Below are positions 10,971 through 24,036 of a DNA stretch of 64,000 nucleotides, piece after piece. This DNA is from Formicarius rufipectus. Taxonomy: Eukaryota > Chordata > Aves > Passeriformes > Formicariidae. A program made the position numbers and the translations under genes. Where the stretch lies: contig VXAU01001334.1 in NCBI GenBank assembly GCA_013399695.1, forward strand, positions 590,316-654,315, in the 5' to 3' direction. Positions within the stretch are counted from its first letter, which is position 1; every line of letters starts with the position of its first letter. The notes below the pieces were generated by a model. The model was given only the letters and a program-made list of their open reading frames with translations, did not search any database and had not been told where the DNA came from.

Positions 10971-13900
10971 ATTCCCCCCAATAGTTCAAAACCTTTCTTT
11001 CTCCTTTCAAAATGCTGAATGGCAAGCTATTTTCAGCAAGCCCCTCAAGCTAACTCTCATACCTTTTTCCTCAGGAGTAATAGTTTATTAGGTGTGAATG
11101 TGCATATGCACTTTTGGAGGTTGCCATCAACCTTCTGCACAGGCATTAATTTTTATTTACTGAAATTTCATCTACCATTTTATTATCCAGCCAAGCTGTT
11201 TCTAAGGCAACTTTTTAAAAAACAAAACAACAAACCTTTCAGCATTCATACATAATCAGATTTTTCTATAAGTCTTATTAATCAGTTCTAGAGTTGAACA
11301 TCCAGAGCAGTTTTGTACTCTATTCCCTTTGCAGACAGGCAAATTTAAGTTATCAGATACACACCACAGTTTTGTAGTCAGCAACTTCTTACCATGAACT
11401 AAATTTCCTCCGTGATTCAGACTATCAGACTGCTTGCTATCATATCACTTGTTCGGGGCATTAAGTTTTTTGAGAAAGTCCATAAACTTCTGGCTTTTTT
11501 AAGTCAGAAAAATGTTCTGCTTTGAGTTCATACAATAGTCTATAGGATTTATAGTTCAGATTGTAAACAGAGACTGACATACAGTCCTTCTGAAACTACA
11601 AAGATGACCTGAGACTGACTATCACAGCATAATTCAGCATATTACATCAGTTTCTCAAACAAGAAAGCAAAATTTTCAACAAAGTGATTCTAATTTGCAA
11701 ATACAGCCATTTTGCACAAAGTCAGATTTCATTCCAGACTCCAGGCTTTTCAAAAGCCAAGTTTAACTATTATTCCCAATGATGTGAGGACACGCCTTCA
11801 ACTACAGATAGACAAAAAAATTTTAAAATTCTTTGCAGTCTTACAGTTTCTCCACCAAGTACTACCTTGTGGGTTTTTTACCAGACATTTTTCACCAACT
11901 GGCAGTCAGTCAGTTACTAGTTTGACTATTAAAGGGTGTGGTTCACAAAAATGAGGGAAACTGAGCTGAATGCCATGCAAATAATCTGTACATTTTAATC
12001 ACTGATGCTTTGATGTCCTCCAATATATATGCTGTAGCTTTGTTTCCATATTCTTCACTTCAAGACCATGCTGCACTACAAAATATTGTATATTGAAAAA
12101 AAAAACAAAAAAAACAAAGCACAGTTCACAAACAAGCTCACTGAGACATCAGTTAAGTCAAGAGCCAATGACAAAAATGTGGATTTAGCAATACAGACTT
12201 GGTCTCTGATGTATGGGAGTAATACTCCAAACTGAAGCACTGACATCTACCTCCTTCCCCAAAACATCTTCAGCTGATTGTGAGACTTTTTTAAGGTATT
12301 CTCAATGTATTCTGTAAAGTAATTATCTCCATTTTACTAGTTCTTTTCATCACTAAATTTCTTCTCCCTGAATTTTTCATACTTTGTAAAAATATTTTTT
12401 AACCAGAATTTTACATGTTCATACAACATAAATTATTTCAAAGTATGTGATTTTGCACAAGTCAAACTACTTACAAGGTTCACTACTGCAATTCATCATC
12501 ATGTATGAGACAAACAAAGAAATGCTCATACAGGTGGAGCCAGAGTTGTATTTCCAACTATACCAGAATCTACATAAAAGAGCTTGAAAGGGAAGCACAA
12601 CAGACTAATAAAGCACTTTAAAACTCTCAAAAACAGGATGTGATGAATTCTCAATGTATATCCTGCTCTAATCTTTAATTTTCAGTGCTAGACCTCAACA
12701 TTCATGTATTTGAAATCCTTAAAGCCTCCCCATATTCAAGTGAATTAATATGTCAGTAACAATAATTATTACGGATGCAATGAACTTAAGAGTGTGTTTC
12801 ATATTAATTTTAATATTCTCATTTCCTGGAGATGAACTGAAATGGTGGCTCTAGTCTTTTACCTACAACAAGGTAACACCAGTTATCAGTCTAACTCAGA
12901 CCACCAAGAATGCTTGTGACAGACTTCTGGGATATACAAGCAGACTGTGAAACCATTTGTTACATTTTATCTTTAGCCCAACAAGAACTTTAAAAAAACC
13001 CACCTCTTACGAAAAAAAATAAATCCTCTCCCTGATTTTACCTTAAATTTGATAAAACTGAGTACCTATTCATCAGGACTGTGAAGTACTGTCCACAATT
13101 ACAAGGCTACAAAAAATACTAAGTCGCAAGGTAGTTTCTTTTCTCTGTATGAAGACTGCTGAACACAACTGTACAGATAAAAAATGCTTTGAGGTTTTAT
13201 CCATTAAGTTATTATTTTGAAATTTTTTTTCCTAAAAAGTCTTAAAGGACTTAAAGCTTAATCACATTAACCTGTCAATAAGTTCTATAGCCAAATATGA
13301 ACCACTGATTACTGGCTCTCCTACAAACTTTCAGAAGAACACTGCACTGTATATGGAGGATCTCAAAAAAATCAGATTAAACTTTCTGAAATCAAAGGCA
13401 TCAGAGCACAAATGTCTACTCTGCTTCTTCCAAATTTCAGAAGTAATACACCTTTGTGTTTCCACCTGCTGATGCATACTACCTCCCACCTTTCTGTTAC
13501 AGCAATGCCTGTTCTTCAGCACAAAAAATTCAGAATTTTCACAGGGGAATGACCTATTTTGATTAATGAAAAATTGGTGGGTATAATCCTGAAACATTTT
13601 TAGAACCAGGGATACCAGAGGATTTTTCAGTTCATAAGAAGTCTTATTCTTAGCAAAAGAGCATGTCCTGCTGTTTTAGGTTCATATTTGCCTTCCCAGT
13701 TCCTGGAAAAATATACAGATAGCCCAAAATACAGAACACAGCATTTAAACCAAGTTTCACTTCCCTGATGCCTGTGTTACACTTGAGAGCCTGAAATTCA
13801 AAGAAATGATCCAGTAACCCATACAGGAAAATTAACATGCTAAAACTCACTAGCTGAATGTCTTTACTTATTACATCTAAACCACCAACAGTCCATAATT

Positions 13901-16273
13901 AAATTTAAAAATGCCTAAAGAATTCAGCACAGCTTTTATGTATATATAATTTATAATACTGTCTGCAATTCATTTATTATAACCTTCTCCAGATTTCATA
14001 CAAACCAAACTATGTTTCTGATGATGAAAGTGCAAAAAAAAGAGAAGCATATCACTACTGAACACATTGTTGTAGGGTCAGATAATTAGTCCATAATTAA
14101 GTAGAAATTTCAGCAGAAGTGAGTTTTCCAGAATGACATTTGCTTTAATAATAAGCCATCCTTTTCTCCTTCCATGGTCTTATTTTAAATTGTTTTCTTA
14201 TTTTAAACTGTTTTCCAAATCCAGAGATAATTAAGTACTCCACAATATACCTTTTCACTCTTCACATATACTGAATGTTCCATCCTTTACACTAAATGAG
14301 GCAAAGTACATCTGAAACATACAATCAAGTTAAAGTATAAAACCAAATATAAACTTTGTCATGAACTTCCATTCTGAGGTGGTTTGTTGTTTGGTGGGTT
14401 TCTTTCCCAAAGAAGGAATCTGCATACAATGCAGATGTTCTACTCTAATAACACTCAACTAATCCAATGGTGCTTGTTTGTCCCTTGTCTCTTGCTTTAA
14501 AGTTTCACAGCAACAGCAGAAATTTAACACCCAGATAATATATATTTCAATTTTTTTATCTTGCTCCAAAAGGAGCAAACACAAAATGCTTTTCTAAAAG
14601 ATTACAGGCAATGCAAATAACTTCCTTCTAAAGTCACTGTGAAAACTGAGAAAATAAAATCAATTAAAATACTTGTTAAAATTTCCCATTTTCATAAAGA
14701 GCCCCCAAAACCAAACTAAAACAACTTCCCCACAAATCAAAAAAATCCCAAACCTAATACAGAAGTCTAAAATGTTAAAGCCTGCCAGAAACACATATGC
14801 AGCAAGTTAATATAAACCATTTCACGCACAAGTTCTATTTATAAAGCAATTCTTCAATGCTAACTACACAATGTATTAGATATTTTGTCATCATAGACAC
14901 AAGTACTGCTTTCTCTCAAACAATGAAATGAAACACAACAGATGGCATCTTTTTCTACCACATAGTACAGATGACCGAGTTTTTTAACTCAAAAACTCCC
15001 AAGTTAAGAAGAAAACAATGTACATTAGATACAACTATGTATGCCTAAAATAACCCATAACAGAACACACCTCTTAAGTTTACCAAGGTTACTCTCTCAG
15101 GAAAAATACAAAACTAAGTATTTTAAAACTGGAATTCAAGAGAACATTGAGTTTTAAAAAACAAAAAGAAAAATGAAACAACTCAATCTGTATTTTCTAC
15201 TCATTGTAATATTTATGGGTTTTTACTTGACCAAAAAAATAAAATCTTTTCCTCTGCTACAACTTCAAATAAAACTGGAATTATTTCACCACGCTTTGAA
15301 GAAAGCTTTTTAACAAATGTAATGTTCATAATCTTCAACTGTGTCATACAGTTGAAAAAAATATTCATGCTAATTCTCTAAGCAGCAGTATTTAACTTTC
15401 AGGACAAAAAAACCCACTTAGAGTTCAATTATTATCACACTGTAACACTGAGTTTATTTCATATTCCTGAGCTTTCTGAAAAATTACTTTAGGCACAAAG
15501 CAATATATCAAAATTAGTTTCGGAATCATAAATCCTTTTGCCTCTCTCCCTCATTCTACACTCAAAATCAGAGAGAATTACTGTTTTTAAGATGAAATCA
15601 GTAAAAGTAATGTTGGCTAACTGAACAAAATGACAAGCTGAGATAAAATGACATTTGCAATACAGATTAAATTAAACAAAACAATTTTACCTTAGAATCA
15701 GAAGTCTGTGGTCTTTATTTTTAAATAAGCACGTTTATTCTAAAACAGTTTTACCAAAATGCAGTACTCTTCACCTGGCTACACTTTTTTAGCTCATAGG
15801 AAAATATACTGTTGAAGTGTTACAACAAATTATATACTTGGAAAATGGTTCCAGATTTATGAGTTTCACATCAGATAAAGCGCTACTGAATTCCCATGGT
15901 TTATCAGATTATCTCAGAAAACTAAAATGAAAAGTAACTTCCTACATGATCTTTTAGAAGCACTAACAAGAAGTAGAAGTACTATATATACTGCACATCT
16001 CTTTCTACTTGATATATTAGTCAATATTCCCAGTAACCACAAAATTTTAAGTTTGACCTATTTAATTCAGCCAACCATTTGAACAGTAAAACACAGTAAG
16101 ACAAACAGGTGGTGGTCAGCTACATAGGTCAGTCGTCCTCGCTCTTCAAAAGCACTCATCTGAGCGGAGAATCCAGAAAAACAGGGTACGCGTCTAGTGG
16201 AAAAACATGCCTTCATACACTGCATAGTAAAACCAGTAAACAGCAATGAAAAAGCTGGACTTCCCAACCATAC

Positions 16274-16447
16274 CTTTATCTGCTGTCTTCTAAGCATTGC
16301 AAGTTCCCTCATATCTCGGAATGGTTGTAGTAAGTACTGGTAGAGTTCCGTGGTAGCTTCTGCAAGACTACTGTAGGCTTCATCTTCCATTTGGTACAAT
16401 TCAAGCAGCTCTACCATACTCTCTGTATTCTTATGTTTTTCCAGAAG
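16274..16447 (-). CDS. JMY: JMY exon 2
   Basis: A 174-nt, phase 0-0 exon with acceptor TTTTTCTGCAG ending at 16448 and donor AAG|GTATGG. It encodes 58 residues beginning LLEKHKNTESMVELLELYQM and ending RELAMLRRQQIK, essentially the remembered vertebrate JMY sequence. The previous residue (Glu) comes from exon 1 and the next (Ile-Ser) from exon 3. It lies in the conserved WHAMM/JMY core between the N-terminal domain and the coiled coil. The frame remains open on both sides into intron (16,067-16,606), but the splice sites set the true limits. Confidence 0.97.
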
Positions 16448-19265
16448 CTGCAGAAAAAGTACAGTTTTAGTAAAAATATTCAAACATTCTTGATAAAAGT
16501 GACAGTAATTAAAAAAATGTATTTTTAGCCTTATTCTTTTATATCCTCTTCCCATTCCCACAAAACCATCAGACAAGCAGAAAGAAAAAAAATCAGTCCC
16601 TAACACACATCTTCAATTTAGCCAATCAAGTATAAGCACATCTCTGACAATCTTAACTGAGAACGTACAGCCCTCCTACTGATTATTTTATTTCCAAAAA
16701 TTTCTGCAAGGTAATGAATATGAACACAAAGACATCACATAAAGCAATTTCGTAAAAGAATATATAGTGTAGCAATCAAGTATGCTTCTTCACATGCTTT
16801 CCACTACTGGGTATCACAACGGGGGGGAAATGAATGATAGGAAAGGAGACCAAAAAAAAAAGTTGCATTCTGAACTTCCCACACTCGGGTGCTTTATGGC
16901 GTTTGGATTTTGGGGGGTATTTTGCTATTTTGTTCTTTGGAATCACACAGCTCCAATACATCAGTTTGGCCTCAGCCACAGAGAGGGATCTCTACGAAAC
17001 AAAACACTGATATGCATTTCTGGTAATTTTGTCTTCCAGCTTTTACTCCCCAGACCATTTAGTAGCGAAATTTCAAATGTGTGAAGATTTCATGAGATTT
17101 TTTTATTTTTTACAAAGGAAATTACCTAAGCATTGTAATCTTTCGAAAATACTTAGATGTTGGTATAAAAGTACTTTAATTCATATAAGAAAACACAACA
17201 TTGAAGTGTGTCTGTTCCCTACTTTACTTCTTAGGAAGCATAAAATTCCTATCTTTGTACAAATTTGCTTCAATGTATATTTTTTAATTTATATGCTTGT
17301 TTTGTGTCTATTTTGGACCTCTACCTGAGCAGACCTCACATGCTGACGGAAATCTTTCACCATTTCTAAAATAAAATATTCATCTGTTTAATAAAAACTA
17401 ATCTCATACAGACATGTGGAGTACTTGAGGTATTTAAAAAGAGAAGATTATCTGAAAGTAATTCCCCTCTTATATAACTTTCTAAGTCAAAGTCGCTTGT
17501 CCTATACACTATCATCTCAAAAGCATACATTCATAGCCCAAGTTTATTTAAATTTCACATAAATTAGGAACACTACAGAATAAACACATCGTATCTTCTG
17601 TCTGTTCATTCAAGTTGGATGCCAAGCCTATGTGGAATACTCTGTATAGTGAACTGCACCAAGTATTATAACTGGAAGACAAAATAGATGGAACTACAGA
17701 TTAGAAACTGAAGCTCTGGTCAAGATGCCTTTGATATCTGGTTCATTCATATCCCAAGACAGTGAAGAGAAGCCTTGATTACCATACTGTCTACCCAGCT
17801 TGCTCCATTACATTTACATTACTATGCTGTGTTTCGGTTTCCAGACCAAGTAAGAAAAATTTCTTTCTTCCTAATGGAAAGTTTTGTTCTAGAAGATCTC
17901 TGTAACTCCACCTGGCATTCCTTTGAAAAACTAAAGATTAGTTAAAATTGGAGAGAGAATGCAGAGATGCTTGTAATAGTTTTATTTACATGTTCAGCAT
18001 TAAAATAATGGTCAGATGATAAGACAGGAAGAGCTTTCCCTCATCAAGGTTTAACAGAGAAGAAAGGTCTGGGAGAGATGGCATGTAAGAGATGTGAAAT
18101 TCCTCCACAGCATGAGGCAAACATTTGTATTACCTCCACAGTTTCACACAGAGAATTGTTGCTATTGCAAGTAATTTGCTATGCCATTCTAATCTTCTCT
18201 TTACTACTTTGTAGCATTTCAGTTCTCACTGAGAACAGTACCACTGGGCAGTGGTTTGTGGCTTGCAACCTGTAAAACTGACATTCTATGAACATTTAGA
18301 GTTAGACGCACATAACATAATCAGAAACTACGGGGACAGAAGTCATCCCAGATGCTTTTGGATTTGAGTACTAAATACCTATGGATTTCACACATTATTC
18401 CAGCCCACTGCTTGTTTTAACCATCTAGTCCAAGACATCACCTTCTTCCTCAGCTCCTCTTTCTGGGGGCTAATGTCTACCAAGATAGCTGTCATACTCC
18501 AGCTTTCTCCTGCTTTCCTCTGGCACTATCAGAAAGACCTCTTGCAGTCCCAAAGCTGTAATTATCCCCTCTGTCTGGCTTCTGAAAAACTGAACCTTCC
18601 TTCTCAAGCCACTCATAGCAAGAAGGGTCTCTATTATTAATAGCAACTCTACCAGCACACTATCATGTTAATTTCCTTTTAGTTGCTTAGGCTATTAGTA
18701 TCTCACTATTAAGTAAATTCAGACCTTTGTTTAATTGTCAAACCCTACTACTCTACTAGCATATAAATTCTAGAGGGCAACAAAAATGACAATTGGAGAA
18801 AATTTAATAGCCATTTTTAATGGTGACTCGTAGGTTAATTATTTCCAGGAACAGTACAAGACAATGCAGGATTCTTTTTTTTCCTTCAGACCATTCTTAA
18901 GGTCTATTTAATAGCTCTGATATTTTGGAAGACAGGGACAACTTTGAAGAAGCTGGAGTGCAAGTGTCAAGATATGAAGAACTATTGTAATTTTATGACC
19001 ATCAGTACAGTACAAAGACACTTTAAAGGCACTAATAGCTAGTAGCTAATTATTATTAGTTGGCTGTTCAGTGAAAAGCATGTCCATCACTGGAAACAGT
19101 AGGGATAAAGTTATGAATCAACAATATATGTATGTAGAAGGTAAGTAAGCAGCTGTAACTCCATGGTCTTGTCTGTGTCCAGTTCTCCTGGGTCTACTGC
19201 TGGGGTTACCCCAATCATAAACCCAATACTAATTCTCAACTCCTTCAGAAATACCAAACCCTCAA

Positions 19266-19282
19266 TAAAAAAAAAAAAAAAA
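19266..19282. repeat. Poly-A run
   Basis: 17 consecutive A, just after ctcaat, inside JMY intron 1. Confidence 0.8.
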
Positions 19283-19326
19283 GGCACCAGAACTGAGGGC
19301 AGGTTATCCATAGACAATTACATTTA

Positions 19327-19328
19327 TT

Positions 19329-19363
<35 letters not shown>

Positions 19364-19371
19364 ATATATAT
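19327..19371. repeat. (TA)n-(TG)n-(TA)n compound microsatellite
   Basis: About 11 TA units, six TG units, then four TA units, uninterrupted. Likely length-polymorphic. Confidence 0.95.
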
Positions 19372-19735
19372 TCTTAAACTATTAACAGAAGGTAAGCTTC
19401 CATTCTTCCTCCCTAAGGCAATTACACATGCAGAATCCATTTCCTGTGAATAATGAGGACTTTCTGGATGAAAACAGTGATGAAATTTCATTTCAGATGC
19501 AGTTGCCAAAAAAGACATAATGAAACATGAAAAATTGCTTGAAAACCAAAGGGATCATCTAATTTGGTTTGGTGCAAAGACCAACGAGCTATTGTACAGG
19601 GATACTCTTCAAAACAGGGAGGAAGGTTACTAGCTTGCAAGTACTCATTACATACAGACTATTTACACCCACCCCTATTAACATCTTCTACAGGCTAATT
19701 CAGACAATGTTTTCATGAAAAACATGTGAACATTG

Positions 19736-19860
19736 ATCTTGAATACTGAGTTCAGTTTTGGGTCCCTCACTATAAGAAACTCATTGAGATGCTTGAATGA
19801 GTCCAGAGAAGGAGAATGGAGACAGTGAATTGCATAAAGAATAAGTCTTATAAGGTTAGC
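19736..19860 (+). mobile_element. CR1 LINE fragment, upstream portion
   Basis: Divergent match to the CR1 segment that reads 'gttcagttttgggtccctcac..aagaaactcattgagatgct..gtccagagaaggagaa..aagtctta'. It has the same orientation as the 3'-terminal CR1 piece at 20,281-20,672 and is probably part of the same original insertion. The homology stops abruptly at about 19,860. Confidence 0.7.
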
Positions 19861-20280
19861 CTAAATAAATCAAAATATCTGAATATTTTTGATTAAAAAC
19901 TGTGGCTCGCCCTACCAGCTACCAGGTAAGTAGGAAGCAGAAGCAATCACACTCTACTGTGCTGCCTACTTTCCCTAAGACAAGAGGTCAGGGTGGGAGG
20001 GATGGGGGAAGGGAAAGAGCTACCTAAAATAGATAGGATTGCTAGATACAGCACTTCTTAAAATGGCCCAATAGCTAACTTAAAGCCCCACTCAAAAAGA
20101 TGTATTTCCTTTCAGCAAATATCCAATTTTCCAATGCTGAGCAAATCACCTGAACTATATGAACTATCAAAATCAACTTGAAGATTATTAAACAAAGGGA
20201 AATATATGGTATAGTTAATATAGCACTTGGAAATATCACTGTCAAACCAGTATAATAATCTTGCCTATGCTACATTCTTG

Positions 20281-20672
20281 CCTAATGAAGGCAGGAGGTT
20301 GCTGTGCATTGTCCTAATCCTTCACTAAAGGTACAGTTTGTCTTACTAGTGCCTGAATTTTCTTACTACAGGTTGATGCCAAGAGGAAGTTGGTCTCTTC
20401 TCCCAGGTAACAAGTGATAGGACAAGAAATTACCTCAAATTGTGCCAAGCTAAGACTGGATAGTAGGAAAACTTTCTTCATGGAAAAGGCTGTCAAGCAC
20501 TTGAACAGGCTGCCCAGGCAAGTGGCTGAGTCACCACTGTCATGGTATTGAAAAGGTGTGCAGATGTAGCACTTAGGGACATGGTTTAGTGGCGAGTTTG
20601 GTAATGGCTACACTAATGGTTGGACCTGGTGACATTAAAGGTCTTCTCCAACCTAAATGATTCGATATACAT
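20281..20672 (+). mobile_element. CR1 LINE fragment, 3'-terminal portion
   Basis: Clear CR1 3' end on the plus strand. It reads through 'tggtctcttctcccaggtaacaag', 'caggctgcccaggcaagtgg', 'cacttagggacatggtttag' and 'ggtcttctccaacctaaatgattc', ending near 20,672. Many substitutions and small indels make it old. No intact reverse-transcriptase frame is present. Confidence 0.9.
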
Positions 20673-22998
20673 AGATTAAAGGAATTACTTTTCAAAACTG
20701 ACATGATTACTAATCACCAAGTCTTCACCAACACAATGTGACACATATGAACAGAAGCCTGATAGCTTTGATTCTACTTCTAAACAGAGCCCCATAAGCC
20801 TGATGAAGAGTCCAACCTGCTTTATAGCCACTAATCACCAATCTGAAAGGGGCACCGGCACAGGAAATGGATGGTGCAAAACTGGCTACGTACACCAACT
20901 ACCATTATAATGTAATGTGATGGAAACCTTCCTGTTCTGGATCAAAGTCAGTTGAAGCATTTTTTCAGCTGGCTGCCATCTAGACAGTATTCAGACTACT
21001 AAATAACCATAGTGCTGGGACTAGCACAGAATCCATGGAATTAATAATGTCATAAGGCAAACCAGGCCCTCCACAGATTCACAGGTAGTTTGATTCTGGA
21101 TGTTTCAATTTTCACACAGGTATTACCTAAGTAAGTACCTAGCCAAATGTCTAGACCAATCCGATAAGTTAAAACCATACAGTTTTCAAGGTGTTAGCAA
21201 AAAAAAAAAAGAATGAACAATCTTCATGCCTTGTTTTACACTCCAGAAGAAGACTAGTTTCAGCACATTCAGTGTTTCTGCTCATTTACCTCAACAGTCT
21301 CAGTATGCATTTTTTACTTCCACAATTTTTAAATTATATTAAAGCAGTGGGTGGAGGAGGGTAGACTAACATCCTGTACAGCCCTGACTAGTGCTATACC
21401 CACTGAATACTGTATTTATTTTAAGAATCATGTTCACAGATGTTACATTGTTCACAACTAAATGAATCCATATATTTTAGGCAACAATTATGCAGATACA
21501 CTGTAACTAGCAGGAAATACTTTTTTTTTTTAAAATTTCAATATAACCACACATATATTTGAATCGTCTAAAAAGATTATTTCTTATTTTGGTATTTTTT
21601 AAAAAAATACTTTGTCCATAAAGTTTTAAAAGCATTACAGCAGTGCAATTCTGTGCAGGTTGATCTCAGTTGGGTGCATAATCCAAAACTTGATTTACTC
21701 ACTGCGGAGTCAAGCTTTAAATTTCCTTTGCTATGATTCTCAAAACTTTTGCTCCTACTCCTTTTCAATTTTGTGTATTTTATTAAGATATCATGATGTG
21801 ACACATATCCATTTTTATATAAAACCAGCAATAAAGATATTTTTCAGTATCTTCCTAAGCTGCTTCACACTTTTAGGATAAAAGTAACTACAAAATACCC
21901 TATTTTCCTATGAATTCATGCTCTTGGAAGCATGACAGTATTACTTGCCATTTCCAGAAAGAACTCCAAGGATTTTTAACTGAAACAGCATATTCAGTAT
22001 CACAGGTAGCAGTTGTCAGAGAAAAGTACACAACTGCAGATAGGCTAGTTTTTATATACTCCACCCTTTGCCCAGAATAGCAGTCCTAAGAGGAAAACAC
22101 CAAATCCTCCTGCTGATACACTTGCAGTAGTCCATAATGAGCATCAGACAATGATCTACAAAGAAGGGAAGCGGCAGAGTACATAAAATTTGTGTGTGGA
22201 ATTTCAGCAACTGAACTGAGACTGCATTTTTTGTGCACAAGAATGTGCTTAAAAGTGCTTCTCTTTTTAAACTATCCTTAAAAAAAACAAAAGAAATTAC
22301 TGCTAAAAGCAAACACACTCCCACATGTCCTGGCAACAACCAAGAGTCTCAACTACACAAAACCTTTACTATAGGCAAACTCCGTTTCTCTCTCTTACAT
22401 GCATGGTCCTGCACTTAAATATCACTCATTATAGTCAAAAGATTACTATAGCAGTAGTATTTGACCAAAACCTGACTCTCCAACACATATCTAAACTGCA
22501 TATTACTGCTGGGGCAGAAATCATCTAAGAGAATACAAAATATGGACACAGAAAGATGATGGCATAAATATATTCTAACTAGCATGAGAATTGCTGGTAC
22601 CAGCACTACATGTGTTTAACCTCTTAAGATTAAAAAAAAAATATCAGCAAGTGAATGCCATAACAACTTATTTGGAAACAATAACAAATGACCACCTACT
22701 ATGTGGACAAAAAGGACAATTTTTTTTTTTTTAATATTTTTTTCAAAGAAGTTTCTGAAAACAAGGATTTGGAAGTGTATCCTGATGCACTCCCAAGGTT
22801 ATTGTCTGGACTTGGGGAAGTTTTCTAAATGCCTGTTTAAAGAAAAAATGAGTTAATTCAACTAATCAAACCAAATGCACATGTAACAAGTTCAAAGTTT
22901 GCAGTTATTCTACGAAATAAACTGCAAACACACAGGCACACTAAACAAAACCCTACAAAGATAATGGAAAGCAAAATACAAAATATTAAAATAGGTTT

Positions 22999-24036
22999 TT
23001 ACCTGGGTGCAGACAGCCTGTACACGCAGTACATCCACGGAGAGATGTACTGGGTATAGGTGGCAAGGTTTTTGTAGCAGGGGAGCTACAGGGGTGGTAT
23101 CTGTGAGAAGATGCTAGAAGGGTTCCCCATGTCCAACAGAGCCAATGTCAGCAAGCTCCAAGATGGAACCACCACTGGCCAAGGTCAAGTCCATCAGCAA
23201 CTATGGCTGCACCTCTGATATAATATACCTAATAGACGAAAGATCGCTGGCACAACAACTACAGCCCAAGAGAGGAGTGAGAACAGGTAAGAGAAACAAC
23301 TCTGCACGCACCAAGGTCAGTGATGAAGCAGCAGTGGCAGGTTTCCCAGGCACCAGCGCAGAGATTCCCCTGAAGCCTGTGGAAGATCTCACTGGAGCAG
23401 GTGAACGGGCCCTGAAGCAAACTGCCATTCCATGGAGAGCCCATGGTGGAGCAGGCTCCTGGCAGCCGGTGACCCCACAGACTGAGGAGCCCACACTGGA
23501 GTGGGCTCCTCCACACTGGCGGAGTTTTCTGTCAGGACCTATGGCCCCATGGGGGACACATGTCAGAGTAGCCTGTTCCCCAAGGAGTGCATCCTGTAAG
23601 ATGGACCAACACTGCAGAAGTTCATGAAAGTTTGTCTCCGCTGCATGGGTCCCATGATGGAGCCCAGGATGAGCATGAAGAGGAAGGAGTGGTAAAGACA
23701 AGTGACGAACTGATCACAACTCTCACTCCCTGTCCCTCTGCACCACCTAGGGAGGGGAGGGGAGAGAAATCAGTAAGGAAGCCGAGCACAGGAAGAAGAG
23801 AGAGGTGGTGTGAAGGCATTTCGTGATTTGGTTCTATTTTTCATTATCTTACTCTGACTAGACTGAATAAAAATTAATTTATTTTCCCTAGGTTGAGTCT
23901 GTTTTCCCTCTGACAGTAGCTGGTGAGTGATGCCTCCCTGTCCTTATCTCGATCCATGAGACCTATCATTTTCTTGCCCAGTCCAGCTGAGGAGGGCATT
24001 CAGAGCATCTTGGATGGGCAACATCTACCCACTACA
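22999..24036 (+). mobile_element. Avian ERV LTR-type repeat, copy 1
   Basis: About 1 kb of GC-richer sequence that also occurs at 40,470-41,526. Shared landmarks in order: 'tccaagatggaac..ccactggccaagg', a TATA-like stretch near 23,218, a run of imperfect units containing 'cccacactggagcag/gtgggct' and 'tggccccatgggg', 'gatgaactgatcaca', a purine-rich block, 'tttctcattatcttactctg', an AATAAA followed by 'ttaatttattttccc', 'ttgagtctgttt', and a terminal 'cagctgaggaggg..actaca'. I recognise this from many bird genomes as an ERV LTR-like family, but I cannot name the subfamily. Long open frames on both strands here (for example 23,145-23,627 plus and 23,201-23,701 minus) come from the low-stop repeat and are not genes. 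Confidence 0.75.

Larger units (their letters stand above)
2304..16273 (-). other. JMY: JMY intron 2
   Basis: Intron of 13,970 bp, with donor AAG|GTATGG at 16274/16273 and acceptor TTTTCAG just above 2303. Exons 2 and 3 join in phase 0 without loss of conserved residues, so no exon is expected between them. It holds a solo-LTR-like element (4.64-5.22 kb), an A/C-rich simple repeat (7.4 kb), a SINE (10.0-10.3 kb) and a T/G-rich tract (10.8-10.97 kb), listed separately. The remainder is AT-rich DNA in which I recognise nothing. Confidence 0.85.

Noticed and set aside
10691..11025. Phe/Cys/Val-rich membrane-like peptides
   Set aside because: Translation of a T/G simple repeat.
16067..16606. A 179-codon single-exon gene
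   Set aside because: Only the middle 58 codons match JMY, and they are bounded by perfect splice sites. The ends are open intron sequence.
23145..23701. Opposing 160- and 166-codon frames as possible genes
   Set aside because: They lie in a dispersed repeat also found at 40.5-41.5 kb. Stop-poor on both strands because of repeated units; no known domain.
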